Below are positions 63,117 through 64,000 of a stretch of DNA of 64,000 nt, one piece after another. Made by a program: the position numbers and the translations under genes. The stretch covers positions 79,754 through 143,753 of the forward strand of contig NZ_BMNZ01000005.1 in NCBI RefSeq assembly GCF_014646815.1, written 5' to 3'. The notes beneath the pieces are model-generated. The model searched no databases, was not told the origin of the DNA, and was given only the letters and a program-made list of their open reading frames with translations. Position 1 is the stretch's first letter, and every line of letters begins with the position of its first letter. Source of the stretch: Terrabacter tumescens (GTDB lineage: Bacteria > Actinomycetota > Actinomycetes > Actinomycetales > Dermatophilaceae).

Positions 63117-63692
63117 TCAGCCCTGGTCTGCGGGCTGGTCGCTGCCGCGCTTGACGGCGGAGATCTCGAACTCGAGCGAGATCTTCTCCGAGACGAGGAC
63201 GCCGCCGGCATCGAGCGGCATGTTCCACTCGAGGCCGAAGTCGCGGCGGTTGATGCGGCGCGACCCCTCGAAGCCCGCGCGCAGGGCGCCTTGTGCGTCG
63301 GTCTGCACGCCCACGAGCTCGATCGGGATCGTGACCGGCTTGGTGATGTCGCGGATGGTCAGGTTGCCCGAGACCATGTAGGCGTTCTCCTCGACCTCCT
63401 CGATCTGCGTGCTCTCGAAGCGGATGTCGGGCCACTTCTCGACGTCGAAGAAGTCGGCGCTGCGCAGGTGGTCGTCCCGCTGCTGGTTGCGGGTGTCGAC
63501 ACTGGCGGCCTTGAGGACGACCTCGGCGTAGGACTTGGACATGTCCTCGACGTCGGCGTAGAGGCGGCCGGTCACGTCGTTGAAGGAGCCACGGACCGTC
63601 GTCACCATCGCGTGGCGCGCAGAGAACCCGATACGGGTGTGGGCCGGGTCGAAGTCCCAGTCCCCGCTCAGCGCGGATCCGTGGTCGGTCAT
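63117..63692 (-). CDS. YceI-family lipocalin-like protein
   Basis: A 191-residue YceI-domain protein: WDFDPAHTRIGFSARHAMVT at the start, then VRGSFNDVTGRLYADVEDMS and HLRSADFFDVEKWPDIRFES. The fold binds polyisoprenoid-type lipids in characterised members. No signal peptide, unlike E. coli YceI, so it is probably cytoplasmic. The ATG at 63692 follows GGGGAGAG. Convergent with the 62513 gene; the C-terminus lies in a stretch of imperfect GGGCTCAGCCCTGGTCTGC repeats (63071-63135). Confidence 0.92.
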   Translation of the reverse strand: MTDHGSALSGDWDFDPAHTRIGFSARHAMVTTVRGSFNDVTGRLYADVEDMSKSYAEVVLKAASVDTRNQQRDDHLRSADFFDVEKWPDIRFESTQIEEVEENAYMVSGNLTIRDITKPVTIPIELVGVQTDAQGALRAGFEGSRRINRRDFGLEWNMPLDAGGVLVSEKISLEFEISAVKRGSDQPADQG

Positions 63693-63925
63693 GATCTCTC
63701 CCCTGCGGGTCGGTTGATGAGTCGCGGCATCATCTCACGACCGGGATGCTTGAATCTTCCACTTCCCATGAAGCGATCGCAAGTGCGCCTGGCCCGCGGC
63801 CCCCGAACGGCCGTCCTGCCCATACCCGCTCGCGGGCCGGTGGCCCCGGGTGGCGCCGGGTGGCGCCGGCGCAGACGGTTTGCGGGATGGGCGCAGCGGT
63901 CGGCTATAGTTCCACTCGTTGTCCC

Positions 63926-63999
63926 GGCCAGGTAGCTCAGTTGGTACGAGCGTCCGACTGAAAATCGGAAGGTCGGCGGTTCGACCCCGCCCCTGGCCA
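63926..63999 (+). tRNA. tRNA-Phe (anticodon GAA)
   Basis: Acceptor GGCCAGG/CCTGGCC, anticodon loop CTGAAAA, T-arm GGCGG/CCGCC with TTCGACC, discriminator A. A TATAGT -10 box lies at 63905-63910, with TTGCGG 19 bases upstream of it. Confidence 0.96.
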
Positions 64000-64000
64000 C

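Noticed and set aside
63071..63135. Imperfect tandem repeats of GGGCTCAGCCCTGGTCTGC between the 62513 gene and yceI
   Set aside because: Short, degenerate and partly inside the yceI 3' end; probably simple-sequence drift.
63689..64000. Minus-strand open frame at the window end
   Set aside because: It overlaps the tRNA-Phe gene and its promoter and encodes no recognisable domain.

Overview
The window is about 64 kb of a very GC-rich (roughly 70 percent G+C) actinobacterial chromosome. Mycothiol synthase, a GlnR-type orphan response regulator, GuaB1, a SigB/SigF-type sigma factor, PhoP-box-like repeats and many probably leaderless genes all point to Actinobacteria. I infer a Micrococcales member, perhaps Intrasporangiaceae-like, but that placement is not proven here. 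I saw no insertion sequence, prophage, CRISPR array or replication origin. The window starts inside a phosphomannose isomerase-type cupin gene and ends on a tRNA-Phe gene.

Layout. 1-7952: housekeeping genes, mostly minus strand (Dtd, asparaginase, an HbhA-like Lys/Ala-rich protein with its XRE regulator, a BKACE enzyme, YgfZ, nitrobindin-like protein, DsrE, a MoaD-like protein). 8019-10734: GlnR, then a secreted 5'-nucleotidase. 10879-21189: mycothiol synthase followed by a phosphate block (ppk1, mutT1, pstSCAB, pit with its DUF47 partner). 11-bp direct repeats resembling PhoP boxes precede pstS and ppk1, and possibly the 5'-nucleotidase. 21278-30210: conserved proteins of unknown function, the lutABC lactate operon, a SigB/SigF sigma factor, DinB/DUF664, a YbhB-like protein and a frameshifted lipoprotein gene. 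30375-31700: tRNA-Lys and a thiolase.

31748-44248 is a divergent catabolic island. On the minus strand a Tat-lipoprotein binding protein, two permeases and two ATPases (Dpp/Opp type) are translationally chained to an aldo/keto reductase, an HpcH/HpaI aldolase, a BNR sialidase-like enzyme and an SDR. On the plus strand a DUF1537 acid-sugar kinase, a PdxA2-like dehydrogenase and a DeoR regulator overlap or abut. A 6-7-6 palindrome lies on a predicted promoter between the two arms. The kinase/PdxA2 pair is known to turn four-carbon sugar acids into dihydroxyacetone phosphate. The full set with a BNR enzyme suggests uptake and breakdown of an unidentified glycoside or sugar acid.

44330-53571: phosphoketolase, CsbD, a CDF transporter, two MGMT paralogues (one paired with a sigma factor), a NUDIX hydrolase, a SigE-family sigma factor with a membrane partner and a PHP-domain protein. 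Two oppositely oriented arrays of ~32-bp repeats follow the two MGMT genes. 53664-53884: tRNA-Glu, tRNA-Asp and a strong terminator. 53922-64000: a D-2-hydroxyacid dehydrogenase, a PucR-type regulator divergent from a ferredoxin reductase/acyl desaturase pair, a HAD phosphatase, GuaB1, an astacin-like metalloprotease without a signal peptide, a small protein with a 30-bp palindrome over its start codon, YceI and tRNA-Phe.

Across the window the 7-mer GTATGCC/GGCATAC is strikingly frequent, often in the short gaps after genes and in both arms of one terminator.
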